From NCBI GenBank assembly GCA_014237955.1, contig JABABY010000007.1, positions 1-30,903 of the forward strand: a stretch of DNA of 30,903 nt. Direction: 5' to 3'. This DNA comes from Planctomycetota bacterium. GTDB taxonomy: Bacteria; Planctomycetota; Planctomycetia; Pirellulales; UBA7805. Shown here in pieces: positions 16,487 through 24,999 of the stretch; positions within the stretch are counted from its first letter, which is position 1, and each line of letters begins with the position of its first letter. A model generated the notes under the pieces. It saw only the letters and a list, made by a program, of their open reading frames with translations. It was not told the DNA's origin and did no database searches. Made by a program: the position numbers and the translations under genes.

Positions 16487-17086
16487 TCAGACGTCCTTCA
16501 GACGCAAAAGGCTTTTTCGGGCCCGCGTAAGAAAATCCACTTTCTGCTCTCCCAACTCCAATGCAAGAGGCGGTCCAAACGTGATACTACTCAGCAATGG
16601 TACTGGTAAAAACTCACCTCGAGGAAGAATTCTATTCATATTATCCAAATGGACCGGAACCGCCTCCAGATCCGGTCTTTTTTTACATAGATAATAGAGC
16701 CCGCTTTTGAACTCTCCAACTTGCTCACCGGCAGATCGATGCCCCTCGGGAAAGACAATCAGTGAGTCCGTAGTGCTGATTTCTCGGAGCAGCATATCCA
16801 CTGGGGATTGGTGTACCTTGATATCTCGGCGATCTATAAGTAAGGCATTAAAACGACCGGCGACATAGCGGCGGAGGCGTGTTTTTCCCCAATAATCTTT
16901 GGCCGCTACTGGACGGGTGAGAACGCGGATATAACTCGGCAAAGCGGACCAAATGACTAACGAATCGAGGTGGCTTGTGTGATTCGCAAAATAGACCCGC
17001 TGGCGGGTATTTGGCTGGCAGTCAACCCAACGCGCACTGGCCCCACTAATCAATTTGGCCATCAGGGCTATCAGGGGGCCGGTCAT
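16487..17086 (-). CDS. plsC: Lysophospholipid acyltransferase (1-acylglycerol-3-phosphate acyltransferase type)
   Basis: This 199-residue protein carries the acyltransferase motif NHTSHLD (H36-x4-D41), which holds the catalytic His-Asp. It also has the glycerophosphate-binding motif VFPEGHRSAG (112-118), followed by EFKSGLYYLCKKR. It adds an acyl chain to lysophosphatidate to give phosphatidate at the inner membrane surface. It is a little shorter than E. coli PlsC and lacks a strong N-terminal membrane helix (MTGPLIALMAKLISGASARW is amphipathic). Its product is the substrate of the enzyme encoded four bases downstream (cdsA), so the pair catalyses consecutive steps. Acyl donor and exact substrate cannot be read from the sequence. 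Confidence 0.9.
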   Translation of the reverse strand: MTGPLIALMAKLISGASARWVDCQPNTRQRVYFANHTSHLDSLVIWSALPSYIRVLTRPVAAKDYWGKTRLRRYVAGRFNALLIDRRDIKVHQSPVDMLLREISTTDSLIVFPEGHRSAGEQVGEFKSGLYYLCKKRPDLEAVPVHLDNMNRILPRGEFLPVPLLSSITFGPPLALELGEQKVDFLTRARKSLLRLKDV

Positions 17087-17538
17087 GGATTTTTTGGCCC
17101 GTTTTCAGGGAGGACCCCATTGAGTCTGGGAAAAACTTCCTGTTCTATCCTACTCGTGCGAGAACCCATCGACTAGGCATCCCTGAAGGATTGACAAACA
17201 AAGAGAAAAACTAATCTTGAAGTCATTCTCTGCCGACTGGCTCAAAACGAATTCTTCTGTCCGTGCACAGAAGACCTATCGGGATCATCGGCATATCCTG
17301 CACGACCGAGTCGACAATGCCCTATCAAGTGGCGAATCTACGGTAAACAGCCTGCCACAACAATCACAGGCTTCACACTCCTTGTGGCCGTCAGAATTGT
17401 ATCACGCGTAAAAGATAGGCGACTTTATCCAACGCACATGCTGGCCTAGTGGTGTGGCCGAAAGATAGTAGGTGGACTGAGAAATGTTTTTGGAGCTCGC
17501 TCCTATTCGAGCCTTTTTGATTTCAGAGGAATGACACC
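17087..17538. other. Divergent intergenic region
   Basis: These 452 bases lie between plsC (minus) and the GT2-like gene (plus). A perfect TTGACA occurs at 17191-17196, but the best -10 candidate downstream (TAATCT at 17212) is poor and the spacer is short. A small hairpin near the 3' end is listed separately. Short frames at 17120-17176 and 17217-17411 have nothing recognisable and are not called. Confidence 0.35.
17495..17517 (+). terminator. Terminator-like hairpin before the GT2-like gene
   Basis: GCTCG (17495-17499) pairs with CGAGC (17508-17512) around an eight-base loop and is followed by CTTTTT. The stem is only five pairs. It sits just upstream of the ATG at 17539, so it could be a weak terminator or attenuator in the leader, or chance. 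Confidence 0.25.
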
Positions 17539-18375
17539 ATGATAAAGAGAAACGAATCAATAGCACATGAGAACCCGTTCTCCAGTACCGAACCCGATTT
17601 CAGCTCCACGGACAAGCATCTACAACACCTTGATCGCCTGGATAATACTTTCGGTCATGCAGATTCGTTGTTTGACGAAGCGCAGGCAATCGAAAAGGAT
17701 GTTGAACTTTCATTAATATTGCCCATCTACAATGTAAAAGAATCATTGCCAGCAATGATTCGTACGTTGATCAATATGCCGATCGACAAGGAAATTATTC
17801 TCGTCGATGACGGCAGTACAGATGGCACTGCCGCACTTGCAGCGGAACTCGCCAAAAAACATGATGTGTTGTCCTTACTCCTTCATGATCGAAATCACGG
17901 CAAAGGAGCGGCCTTCCGAACTGGGCTGGAGGCATCCTCTGGAACGGTTGTCGTGGTTTTGGATGATAGTGTCTCTTGCAATTCCAATGATATTCTGATG
18001 TTGATTAAACCAATCCTTGCAAACTGCTGTGATGTTCTTTATGGGTCACAGGATTTCTTACCAGAGTCGCAATCGGGCTGCCGAGTGGTTCGTGCTATCA
18101 GCTATGTATTGACTGCTTTTTCGAATTTTTGTACGGGACAAAATTTAAGCGGTTTTGAGAGTTCTATAAAAGCTTTTAGGCGATCTTCCATTGAGGGCAT
18201 CGCTATCAGACAGAATCGCTCTGGGGTTGAAGCCGAATTGATCGCCAAGCTTTCCTATCGAGGAAATAATATCTACGAGATGCCACTCGGTAGCCAAGAT
18301 GGTGTGAAAAAGCAGGGCTTCTGGAAAACGCTTCGGAGTGCTTGGTTCATTCTTCGCCATACCGTGAGTTGCTAA
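17539..18375 (+). CDS. GT2-like glycosyltransferase with an altered metal-binding motif
   Basis: The 278-residue protein resembles dolichyl-phosphate-mannose synthase-type family 2 glycosyltransferases. After a ~50-residue polar N-terminal extension, it shows the GT-A start LSLILPIYNVKESLPAMI, the nucleotide-binding VDDGSTDGT (89-97) and HDRNHGKGAAFRTGLEAS. The usual metal and substrate motif (D-x-D in DADLQYDP) is here LDDSVSCNSNDI, so the second aspartate and its context are changed. Later family positions persist in form (SSIKAFRRS, AELIAKLSYRGNNIYEMPLG). No C-terminal membrane helices are seen. It may use another metal geometry, have lost catalysis, or act as a regulator. The start is supported by AGAGGA eight bases before the ATG. 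Neighbours suggest no pathway. Confidence 0.82.
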   Translation: MIKRNESIAHENPFSSTEPDFSSTDKHLQHLDRLDNTFGHADSLFDEAQAIEKDVELSLILPIYNVKESLPAMIRTLINMPIDKEIILVDDGSTDGTAALAAELAKKHDVLSLLLHDRNHGKGAAFRTGLEASSGTVVVVLDDSVSCNSNDILMLIKPILANCCDVLYGSQDFLPESQSGCRVVRAISYVLTAFSNFCTGQNLSGFESSIKAFRRSSIEGIAIRQNRSGVEAELIAKLSYRGNNIYEMPLGSQDGVKKQGFWKTLRSAWFILRHTVSC

Positions 18376-18516
18376 ACAAAGTTTGATCGGTATTTCGAAG
18401 CCAGCATAGACTTGAAATCTCCTTGCTTTGCGAGTTGCCTTAAGAAGTACCATCTATTCTGAGGCTTATCTTCACGCTAGCATGAGTGGGGTCGCTTCTT
18501 TTCCCCATTTCCTGTT

Positions 18517-20442
18517 ATGTCGCCTATGTCCTTTGACGGCCTCAATGTCGCTGCGTTCGAGAGTCGCCGCGCTGAAGATATGGCCCGTCTTATCGAACGA
18601 CATGGGGGTCATTCTCATGTGACCCCTTCGATGCGCGAAGTGGCCGTCGATGAAAATCAACTAGCTGTTGATTTTGCCCATCGGTTGATTACGGCAAATA
18701 TCGATCTAGTTATTCTGCTCACTGGGGTGGGTATCAAGTTGCTCGTTGAGACGGTCGAGCGGCACGTTGACCGCGAGCGTTTTCTCTCTGCCCTGGCCGA
18801 CACGACTACGATTGCTCGGGGTCCCAAACCAAGCAGCGTACTGAGAGATTTAGGCATTGAGCCGACGTTTATCCCGGCAGCACCGCATACCTGGCGCGAA
18901 ATTTTGCTCATCATCGATCAGCACCTGCCAATTGCCGGACAAACGGTTGGGCTGCAGGAATACGGCGTGACCAACCCTAGCTTGCTCGCTGGACTCGAGG
19001 CCCGGGGGGGAATGGTGATCCCGGTTAAGGTCTATCGCTGGGATCTTCCAAAAAACACCGATCTCCTTGAGGCAACTATCCGCGATATTGTTGCCGGAAA
19101 TATTGAGACTGTCCTTTTTACCGCTGCCAATCAGGTAAACAATGTACTTCAGATTGCAGAACAACTGGGCCTGGAAGAAGAACTTCGCGAGGCGATGCGT
19201 CAAATGGTTGTTGCATCCATTGGCCCCACCACCAGTGAACAATTACGAAAATGCGACTTGCCCGCCGATCTCGAACCTGAGCATCATAAAATGGGGCAAC
19301 TCGTTTCAGAAGCAGCTGAGCATACGCCACGACTGCTCGATCGCAAACGAAAACTTACAGCTGCATTAAAAACGCGTCCAACGCGGGATGAAACCCAGGA
19401 TCGCAACGCACCATGGTATCAGAGCCTGTTGCTCAAGGCATGTCGGAGGGAGCCGGTGCCGCGCACCCCTATTTGGTTGATGCGCCAAGCGGGTCGATAC
19501 ATGAAAGAATATCGTGAGGTGCGCGAAAAAACGACTTTTCTTGAGTTGTGTAAGGATCCATCGTTGTGTGCTGAGGTGGCGATTACGGCAGCAAATCGCC
19601 TCGGAGTTGATGCGGCAATTATTTTTTCTGATTTGTTGCCAATCCTCGAACCGATGGGGCTGGATTTGGAATATGCCCAGGGTGAGGGCCCTGTAATTCA
19701 TAACCCCGTTCGTGAGAGCCGAGACGTCGATCGAGTGATGGAACTCGAGTGTGTCGATGCACTCCACTACGTCATGGAGACGGTTCAGATAACACGAGAA
19801 CAAATGCCGGAAAACCTTCCGTTGATTGGGTTTGCCGGTGCACCCTTTACTCTTGCCAGTTATACAATCGAAGGTGGGGGTTCGAAAAATTACCTACACA
19901 CTAAAACCCTGATGTATCGCGACCAGGGTGCTTGGGATGCATTGATGGCCCGTTTGGTGCGCAGCATCACCAAATACCTCAATGCACAGATCGCGGCCGG
20001 AGTCCAGTTGGTACAAATTTTCGATAGCTGGGCCGGGTGTCTTTCGCCAGATGATTATCGCCGTTTCGTGCTGCCGCATAGCCAACAATTAATCGCAAGC
20101 ATTCCTCGAGGAATTCCGGTCATCCACTTCGCCACCGGAAATACGGCGCTCTATCCTCTGCTAGCTGAAGCAGGGGGGGACGTGATCGGTATTGACTGGC
20201 GCGGACAGCTTGATCAAACCTGGAAGGCAATCGGCCACAGCCATGCGATAATGGGAAATATGGATCCGACAATCCTGATCGCCCCCGTCGATGAGATCCG
20301 TCAAAGTGCCGCTGACATTCTTGACCAAGCTGCCGGTAGGGTGGGCCATATTTTTAATCTTGGTCACGGTATCCTGCCACAGACACCAGTCGAAAATGTG
20401 ATCGGATTGGTAGACGCCGTCAAAGAACTTTCTGTTCGTTAA
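18517..20442 (+). CDS. hemD-hemE: Fusion of uroporphyrinogen-III synthase and uroporphyrinogen decarboxylase
   Basis: The 641-residue product joins consecutive haem-pathway enzymes. Residues ~1-275 are a HemD (HEM4) domain: LNVAAFESRRAEDMARLIER, LTGVGIKLLVETVERHVD, the hinge region QTVGLQEYGVTNPSLLAGLE, and VVASIGPTTSEQLRK. After a polar linker (~276-297), residues ~298-641 form a complete HemE of normal length (~344). It has TPIWLMRQAGRYMKEYREVR (substrate arginines R323 and R327), IIFSDLLPILEPMG, GFAGAPFTLASYTIEGGGSK, QIFDSWAGCLSP and IFNLGHGILPQTP with the conserved histidine. The product of HemD (uroporphyrinogen III) is the substrate of HemE, so the fusion may help retain an unstable intermediate. 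ATGs at 18517 and 18526 are both possible and neither has an SD. The protein is cytoplasmic, with no pathway neighbours in the window. Confidence 0.94.
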   Translation: MSPMSFDGLNVAAFESRRAEDMARLIERHGGHSHVTPSMREVAVDENQLAVDFAHRLITANIDLVILLTGVGIKLLVETVERHVDRERFLSALADTTTIARGPKPSSVLRDLGIEPTFIPAAPHTWREILLIIDQHLPIAGQTVGLQEYGVTNPSLLAGLEARGGMVIPVKVYRWDLPKNTDLLEATIRDIVAGNIETVLFTAANQVNNVLQIAEQLGLEEELREAMRQMVVASIGPTTSEQLRKCDLPADLEPEHHKMGQLVSEAAEHTPRLLDRKRKLTAALKTRPTRDETQDRNAPWYQSLLLKACRREPVPRTPIWLMRQAGRYMKEYREVREKTTFLELCKDPSLCAEVAITAANRLGVDAAIIFSDLLPILEPMGLDLEYAQGEGPVIHNPVRESRDVDRVMELECVDALHYVMETVQITREQMPENLPLIGFAGAPFTLASYTIEGGGSKNYLHTKTLMYRDQGAWDALMARLVRSITKYLNAQIAAGVQLVQIFDSWAGCLSPDDYRRFVLPHSQQLIASIPRGIPVIHFATGNTALYPLLAEAGGDVIGIDWRGQLDQTWKAIGHSHAIMGNMDPTILIAPVDEIRQSAADILDQAAGRVGHIFNLGHGILPQTPVENVIGLVDAVKELSVR

Positions 20443-20887
20443 AGCAGAGTCGTTATCATGAACGATGCGATCCTCCGCGAGACTTCATGAAATTTTGGGG
20501 TTTTTGTCCCGTTGTTCCGGTTAGGGGTGTCTATTTTCGCTTCGCAGGCAGTCGATATTTACACCATTAGGAAAGAGCAAACGCCTCGGCTCGATACGTT
20601 CTATCCCATTTTAAGAAAAGTATTTACGCACAATCTGGATGCTGGCAGGGGAACGGGTGCGATTATTAAGGGGCGATTCATTACAATATTCACAATAAAG
20701 AGGTCAGTGGGGCCTCGGGGCAGATCAGGTTAAGATAGAGATAGTCGGCCGTGGCTGTCTTGAATGCGGTTTATATACCCAAAAACCGGTCGGGCTCGGT
20801 CATTCCCGCCGACCACAAAGACGGCTGCTATGTGGCCGCATAGGACACAATATTGTCCCGCCTGCCTCGGTAAAAAAGGATCTGATT
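20443..20887. other. Intergenic region before the exported-protein cluster
   Basis: These 445 bases hold no convincing gene; a 73-codon frame at 20512-20733 lacks an SD and family features. Two structures are visible: GGTCGG / CCGACC arms (20788-20793 and 20809-20814), and a perfect 10-bp palindrome ACAATATTGT (20847-20856) about 30 bases before the DUF1501 start. The promoter of the cluster should be here. Confidence 0.4.
20847..20856. promoter_or_regulatory. Palindrome ACAATATTGT upstream of the DUF1501 gene
   Basis: This self-complementary 10-mer sits 31 bases before the ATG at 20888, where an operator or leader element could act. No known regulator is assigned, and it could be chance. 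Confidence 0.25.
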
Positions 20888-22258
20888 ATGCTCCGCCTTG
20901 AAGGTAATGGATGTGCCCAGACGTGTACGGGTGTCACAAGACGCGACTTCCTGCAGGTTGGCACGCTTGCAGCTGCAGGAGTCACCCTGCCAGGATTTTT
21001 ACAGGCAAAGGAGCAGGGCCTCATCGAGGATGACGACCGCAGTGGTATTCTGATTTTCAATCTTGGTGCACCGAGTCAACTCGATACGTTTGATCCCAAG
21101 CCAAATGCACCAGCTGAAATTCGCGGGCCTTTCAAAACCATATCGACCGCTTCGCCCGATATCCAGCTTACCGAGATCCTGCCACGTCATGCGAAGATTG
21201 CTGACAAGTTCTCGCTTGTTCGTAGCTGTTATCACACTTCTGCCGCTGTACACGATGCAGGATGGCAGATGTTGCAAACCGGCCGGAAGTTTGTCGGAGG
21301 CATCGAAAGTCCTCATATCGGATCCGTTGTCAGTTATTTGCATGGGCGACGAACCGATCTGCCATCCCATGTCGTACTCCCGGAATTGATGGGCAGAGGA
21401 GGAGGCAACCTACCCAACGGTCAGGCTGGAGGTTTTTTGGGAAAGGCCCACGATCCCTTCGTATTGATGGCCGATCCATCGAAGCCCAATTTTCAGGTTC
21501 CCGATCTTCTCCCCCCTCCGGAAATTGGCACGGCACGACTCAATCGACGACAACGAATGCGTGATATTGTCGATCGGACACTGCGACATTTTGAAGAAAG
21601 TGATGATGCGCAACTGCTTGATGGCAATTTTCACGCCGCCTATCGATTGATGACCAGTCCCCAAGCAAAATCAGCCTTTGATTTATCAAAAGAAAAATCA
21701 AAGGTTCGCGAACGGTACGGCCATAATCGTTTTGGTCAGTGCTGTTTGCTGGCGCGCCGTTTGATTGAGGCTGGGGTGCGATTCGTCACCATCAATACTT
21801 TTCTTACCGTTTTTGATGAGATTACCTGGGATATTCACGGCTCCAAGCCATTTACCTCCATTGATGGCATGAAGAAGATTGTCGCTCCAATGTACGACCA
21901 AGCTTATACTGCATTGATTGAGGATCTTTTTGAACGCGGTATGTTGGATAAAACCGTGGTGGCCTGTGTGGCCGAATTTGGCCGGACACCGAAAGTAAAC
22001 CCAGCTGGGGGACGCGACCACTGGCCACAATGTTTTACCTGCTGTTTTGCCGGTGGTGGGGTACAGGGTGGTCGGGTCGTCGGGCAAAGTGATCCCATTG
22101 GGAGCGTACCGGTTGATCGACCTACCGATCCGCCAGAAATTGTCGGTTCTATTTATCGTGGACTCGGTATCAACCGGGATACCATTCTACCTGGGCCGGC
22201 AGGGCGACCATTTCCAGTCATCGATTTCAATCGCCATGAAATTAAAGAATTATTTTAA
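20888..22258 (+). CDS. DUF1501 protein exported by Tat (sulfatase/phosphatase-like fold)
   Basis: The 456-residue protein begins with a twin-arginine signal: TRRDFLQVGTLAAAGVTLPG at residues ~17-36. The body matches DUF1501, a family with an alkaline-phosphatase-like fold that is greatly expanded in planctomycetes. Seen here are SGILIFNLGAPSQLDTFDPK, the SFSLVRSCYHTSAAVHD-type segment, CCLLARRLIEAGVRFVTINT, and CVAEFGRTPKVNPAGGRDHW near the C-terminus. Export in the folded state suggests a metal cofactor. Substrate and reaction are not established for the family. The start has AAAGGA seven bases before the ATG. Two exported cytochrome-domain proteins follow on the same strand, and DUF1501 genes commonly pair with DUF1549/DUF1553 genes in planctomycetes, so a joint periplasmic function is likely. 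Confidence 0.92.
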   Translation: MLRLEGNGCAQTCTGVTRRDFLQVGTLAAAGVTLPGFLQAKEQGLIEDDDRSGILIFNLGAPSQLDTFDPKPNAPAEIRGPFKTISTASPDIQLTEILPRHAKIADKFSLVRSCYHTSAAVHDAGWQMLQTGRKFVGGIESPHIGSVVSYLHGRRTDLPSHVVLPELMGRGGGNLPNGQAGGFLGKAHDPFVLMADPSKPNFQVPDLLPPPEIGTARLNRRQRMRDIVDRTLRHFEESDDAQLLDGNFHAAYRLMTSPQAKSAFDLSKEKSKVRERYGHNRFGQCCLLARRLIEAGVRFVTINTFLTVFDEITWDIHGSKPFTSIDGMKKIVAPMYDQAYTALIEDLFERGMLDKTVVACVAEFGRTPKVNPAGGRDHWPQCFTCCFAGGGVQGGRVVGQSDPIGSVPVDRPTDPPEIVGSIYRGLGINRDTILPGPAGRPFPVIDFNRHEIKELF

Positions 22259-22332
22259 TAACGACTCGACCGAGCACCTCGCTTCCAATTTCATCCTCCT
22301 TCCCTTTGACAGTGCTCGGGAAAAGAGAACCA

Positions 22333-24918
22333 ATGATCACTAAGATAATAATGCCTTTCTCGCTGCGTTATCTCTTTCCATTACTATGTATTAGCGTGAT
22401 TTTCTCTGTTGCAGGATTTGCTCAGGAGTCCCTTGTGGTGCTTCCTGAGTCCTTCGTGCTCGGTTCGAAAGGCGCAGAACAACAACTTCTCCTCGAAAAG
22501 CGCCAGGGAGATCGTTACGTGGGAGAGGCCCGGGAGGGAGACGTTTGGGGGTCGAGTGACCCACAAGTGGTCAATATTGTAGGCAACCGGGCAATTGCCG
22601 TCGGGGATGGTACATCCACCCTTACTGGAGTCTGGCGGGGTCAAACAGCCACAACCCAGGCTCACGTACGCGGATCGAGTGAAGCACTGGCATGGGAATT
22701 TCGTCGCCACATACTGCCAGTACTCGCCAAGCAGGGTTGCAATGCGGGTTCCTGCCACGGTGCCGAGGGGGGAAAGGGAGGTTTCAAGCTCTCCCTACTC
22801 GGCTATGACCCGCTCACCGACCATTGGGCCCTCACCCGCGAGGCGAGGGGCCGGCGGATTGAACTTGGCGACCCGGGCCGCAGCCTTGTCCTGGCAAAGC
22901 CATCTGGTGGGGTGGCGCATAAGGGAGGATTACGGTTTGAAGTCGATTCACCCGACTATCGGGTGCTTGCTGAATGGATTATGGCTGGAGCGGCACCACC
23001 GGATGAAAACGATCCCAAATTGGTTTCCGTTAAAGTATTGCCCGAACAGAGCACCCTTCATCCTGGTGATGAGCAGCAATTAATTGTCACTGCCTACTAT
23101 TCTGATGGTCGCCAGGAAGATGTTACCCGTTGGGCGAGGTTCTCCACTGCAGACGCCACGGTTGCCAATACATCGTCGGATGGACTCGTCTCCGTGATCG
23201 GCCATGGGCAGGGAGCTATTGTTGTCTGGTTTTCCAGTCGCGTTGTCCTGGCACAAATAACTTCGCCGTACGATTACGAGGTTGATGCAGATCTTTTTGC
23301 CGAAGCACCCGAACGCAACTTTATCGATACCCTGGTACTCGAACAACTGGCAAGCCTGAATCTCGCACCTTCTCCACCAGCGGGCGATGCGGAATTTCTC
23401 CGGCGCATCTATCTCGACACGATCGGCACTTTGCCAACACTTGAAGAAACAAACGCCTTTCTGAACAACCGTCACCCGGGTGACGGTGATATGGAGGATC
23501 GTGGAGAGACAGAAGCAGATGATTCGGAACAAACTGCACGCGATGTGGGTGGTTTTCAAAAGCGAGATCACCTTATCGACACGTTACTTGATCGCGAAGA
23601 ATTTGTTGACTATTGGTCTTACAAATGGTCGGACTTGCTCTTGGTCAACGGGCGACGCTTGAGACCCAAAGCCGTCAAGAGCTATTACCAGTGGATTCGT
23701 CAGCAAGTCGAGAAAAATACACCCTGGGATGAGATGGTGCGCCAGATTATCACTGCCACCGGGGATAGCCACAACAATGGCGAGACAAACTTCTACGCAT
23801 TGCACCAGACGCCCGAAGACCTAACTGAGAACGTATGCCTCGCATTTTTAGGCCTTTCGATTGGATGCGCCAAATGTCATGATCACCCCCTCGAAAAATG
23901 GACAAACGATCAGTATTACGCCATGGCGAATCTTTTTGCACGCCTTCGCAGCAAGGGCTGGGGAGGCGATTCACGGAGCGGTGAAGGATTACGGACACTC
24001 TACAGCGCCACCGAAGGAGACTTGGTCCAGCCCCGTACCGGCAAGCCACAGCCACCAGCGCCACTTGATGCCGAACCGCTCCCCTTTGAAGACAAACGGG
24101 ATCGGCGTTTTGCGCTGGCACATTGGTTGACTTCACCAGAAAATCCGTACTTTAGTAGGGCAATCGTCAACCGGGTCTGGGCAAACTTTTTCGGGGTAGG
24201 TCTTGTTGAGCCGATAGATGATCTCCGCATATCCAATCCCCCCAGCAATGGCAAATTGCTGGACGCACTCGCCGCGTGGCTCGTGGACAACGATTTTGAC
24301 ATCAAGGCGCTCGTGCGTCTCATCTTGCAGTCGGAAACGTATCAGAGGAGCAGTCGGTCGCTAGATGCGAATCAAGCCGACAGGAGATTTCACAGCCGCT
24401 ATTATCCCCGACGCCTGATGGCAGAAGTTTTGCACGATGCCATCGGTCAGGTCACTGAGGTCCCTGGGAAATTCACCCGAATCGCCAGCGATGGCGGTGG
24501 CAGCGAGGAAACCAAGGAATATCCTGAAGGAACGCGAGCCATTGAACTTTATGATTCTGCAGTCGTCGCACCTTTCCTAAAAACCTTTGGTCGCAATGAA
24601 CGCAATATCACTTGCGAATGTGAGCGGAGCAATACGCCGAGTTTGGTGCAGATTTTACACATCAACAATGGTGATACCATGAACAAACGACTCCAAGACG
24701 AAAACAGTTGTATTGCCAAAGCCATCGCAAGCGGTGACGATGACGAAGCCGTGCTTGAAAAAGCTTTTCTACGAACGTTATCGCGGCGACCACAAGCCGA
24801 GGAAAAGGAAGAACTTCTGAAATTTCTACAGGGCGCAAATGAAGAGGACCGTCGTGGGCTTATTGAAGACCTTTACTGGGGCATTATGAGTAGCCGAGAG
24901 TTTTTGTTTAATCATTAG
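22333..24918 (+). CDS. Big2 / cytochrome c-like / DUF1549 / DUF1553 exported protein
   Basis: The 861-residue protein has a signal peptide (start chosen at the ATG at 22333; SLRYLFPLLCISVIFSVAGF follows). Two Ig-like Big2 regions (residues ~30-120 and ~235-320) flank a haem-type segment, AKQGCNAGSCHGAEGGKGGF, with a CX4CH motif (C136, C141, H142). Next come DUF1549 (from ~330), with DAEFLRRIYLDTIGTLPTLE, and a CAKCHDHPLEKW motif (C512, C515, H516). DUF1553 closes the protein (LAHWLTSPENPYFSRAIVNR, VWANFFGVGLVEPIDDLR). This is the typical planctomycete cytochrome-associated architecture. DUF1549 carries an acidic insert of ~30 residues between AFLNN and KRDHLIDTLL. The gene follows the DUF1501 gene by 74 bases. 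Electron transfer or oxidative chemistry on a polymer outside the cytoplasm is plausible; the substrate is unknown. Confidence 0.92.
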   Translation: MITKIIMPFSLRYLFPLLCISVIFSVAGFAQESLVVLPESFVLGSKGAEQQLLLEKRQGDRYVGEAREGDVWGSSDPQVVNIVGNRAIAVGDGTSTLTGVWRGQTATTQAHVRGSSEALAWEFRRHILPVLAKQGCNAGSCHGAEGGKGGFKLSLLGYDPLTDHWALTREARGRRIELGDPGRSLVLAKPSGGVAHKGGLRFEVDSPDYRVLAEWIMAGAAPPDENDPKLVSVKVLPEQSTLHPGDEQQLIVTAYYSDGRQEDVTRWARFSTADATVANTSSDGLVSVIGHGQGAIVVWFSSRVVLAQITSPYDYEVDADLFAEAPERNFIDTLVLEQLASLNLAPSPPAGDAEFLRRIYLDTIGTLPTLEETNAFLNNRHPGDGDMEDRGETEADDSEQTARDVGGFQKRDHLIDTLLDREEFVDYWSYKWSDLLLVNGRRLRPKAVKSYYQWIRQQVEKNTPWDEMVRQIITATGDSHNNGETNFYALHQTPEDLTENVCLAFLGLSIGCAKCHDHPLEKWTNDQYYAMANLFARLRSKGWGGDSRSGEGLRTLYSATEGDLVQPRTGKPQPPAPLDAEPLPFEDKRDRRFALAHWLTSPENPYFSRAIVNRVWANFFGVGLVEPIDDLRISNPPSNGKLLDALAAWLVDNDFDIKALVRLILQSETYQRSSRSLDANQADRRFHSRYYPRRLMAEVLHDAIGQVTEVPGKFTRIASDGGGSEETKEYPEGTRAIELYDSAVVAPFLKTFGRNERNITCECERSNTPSLVQILHINNGDTMNKRLQDENSCIAKAIASGDDDEAVLEKAFLRTLSRRPQAEEKEELLKFLQGANEEDRRGLIEDLYWGIMSSREFLFNH
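23468..23487. repeat. Perfect 20-bp palindrome inside the DUF1549 coding region
   Basis: The half-site ACCGTCACCC is followed directly by its exact complement GGGTGACGGT. It encodes NRHPGDG at the start of the acidic insertion that interrupts the DUF1549 domain. A perfect palindrome of this length is unlikely at any one spot and marks the insertion boundary. Confidence 0.6.
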
Positions 24919-24999
24919 CGGAACAGAGAGATGGGCTGCGGTTCGCTGTAGCAACCGACAAGCAGAGCCGATTTCGCAAAGCATCTCCCTGTGATATAT

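Noticed and set aside
17120..17411. Short frames of 18 and 64 codons upstream of the GT2-like gene
   Set aside because: One has a fair SD (AGGGAGG), but both are very short, with composition unlike a protein, and no family.
20512..20733. 73-codon plus-strand frame before the DUF1501 gene
   Set aside because: No SD, no membrane or domain feature; likely chance.
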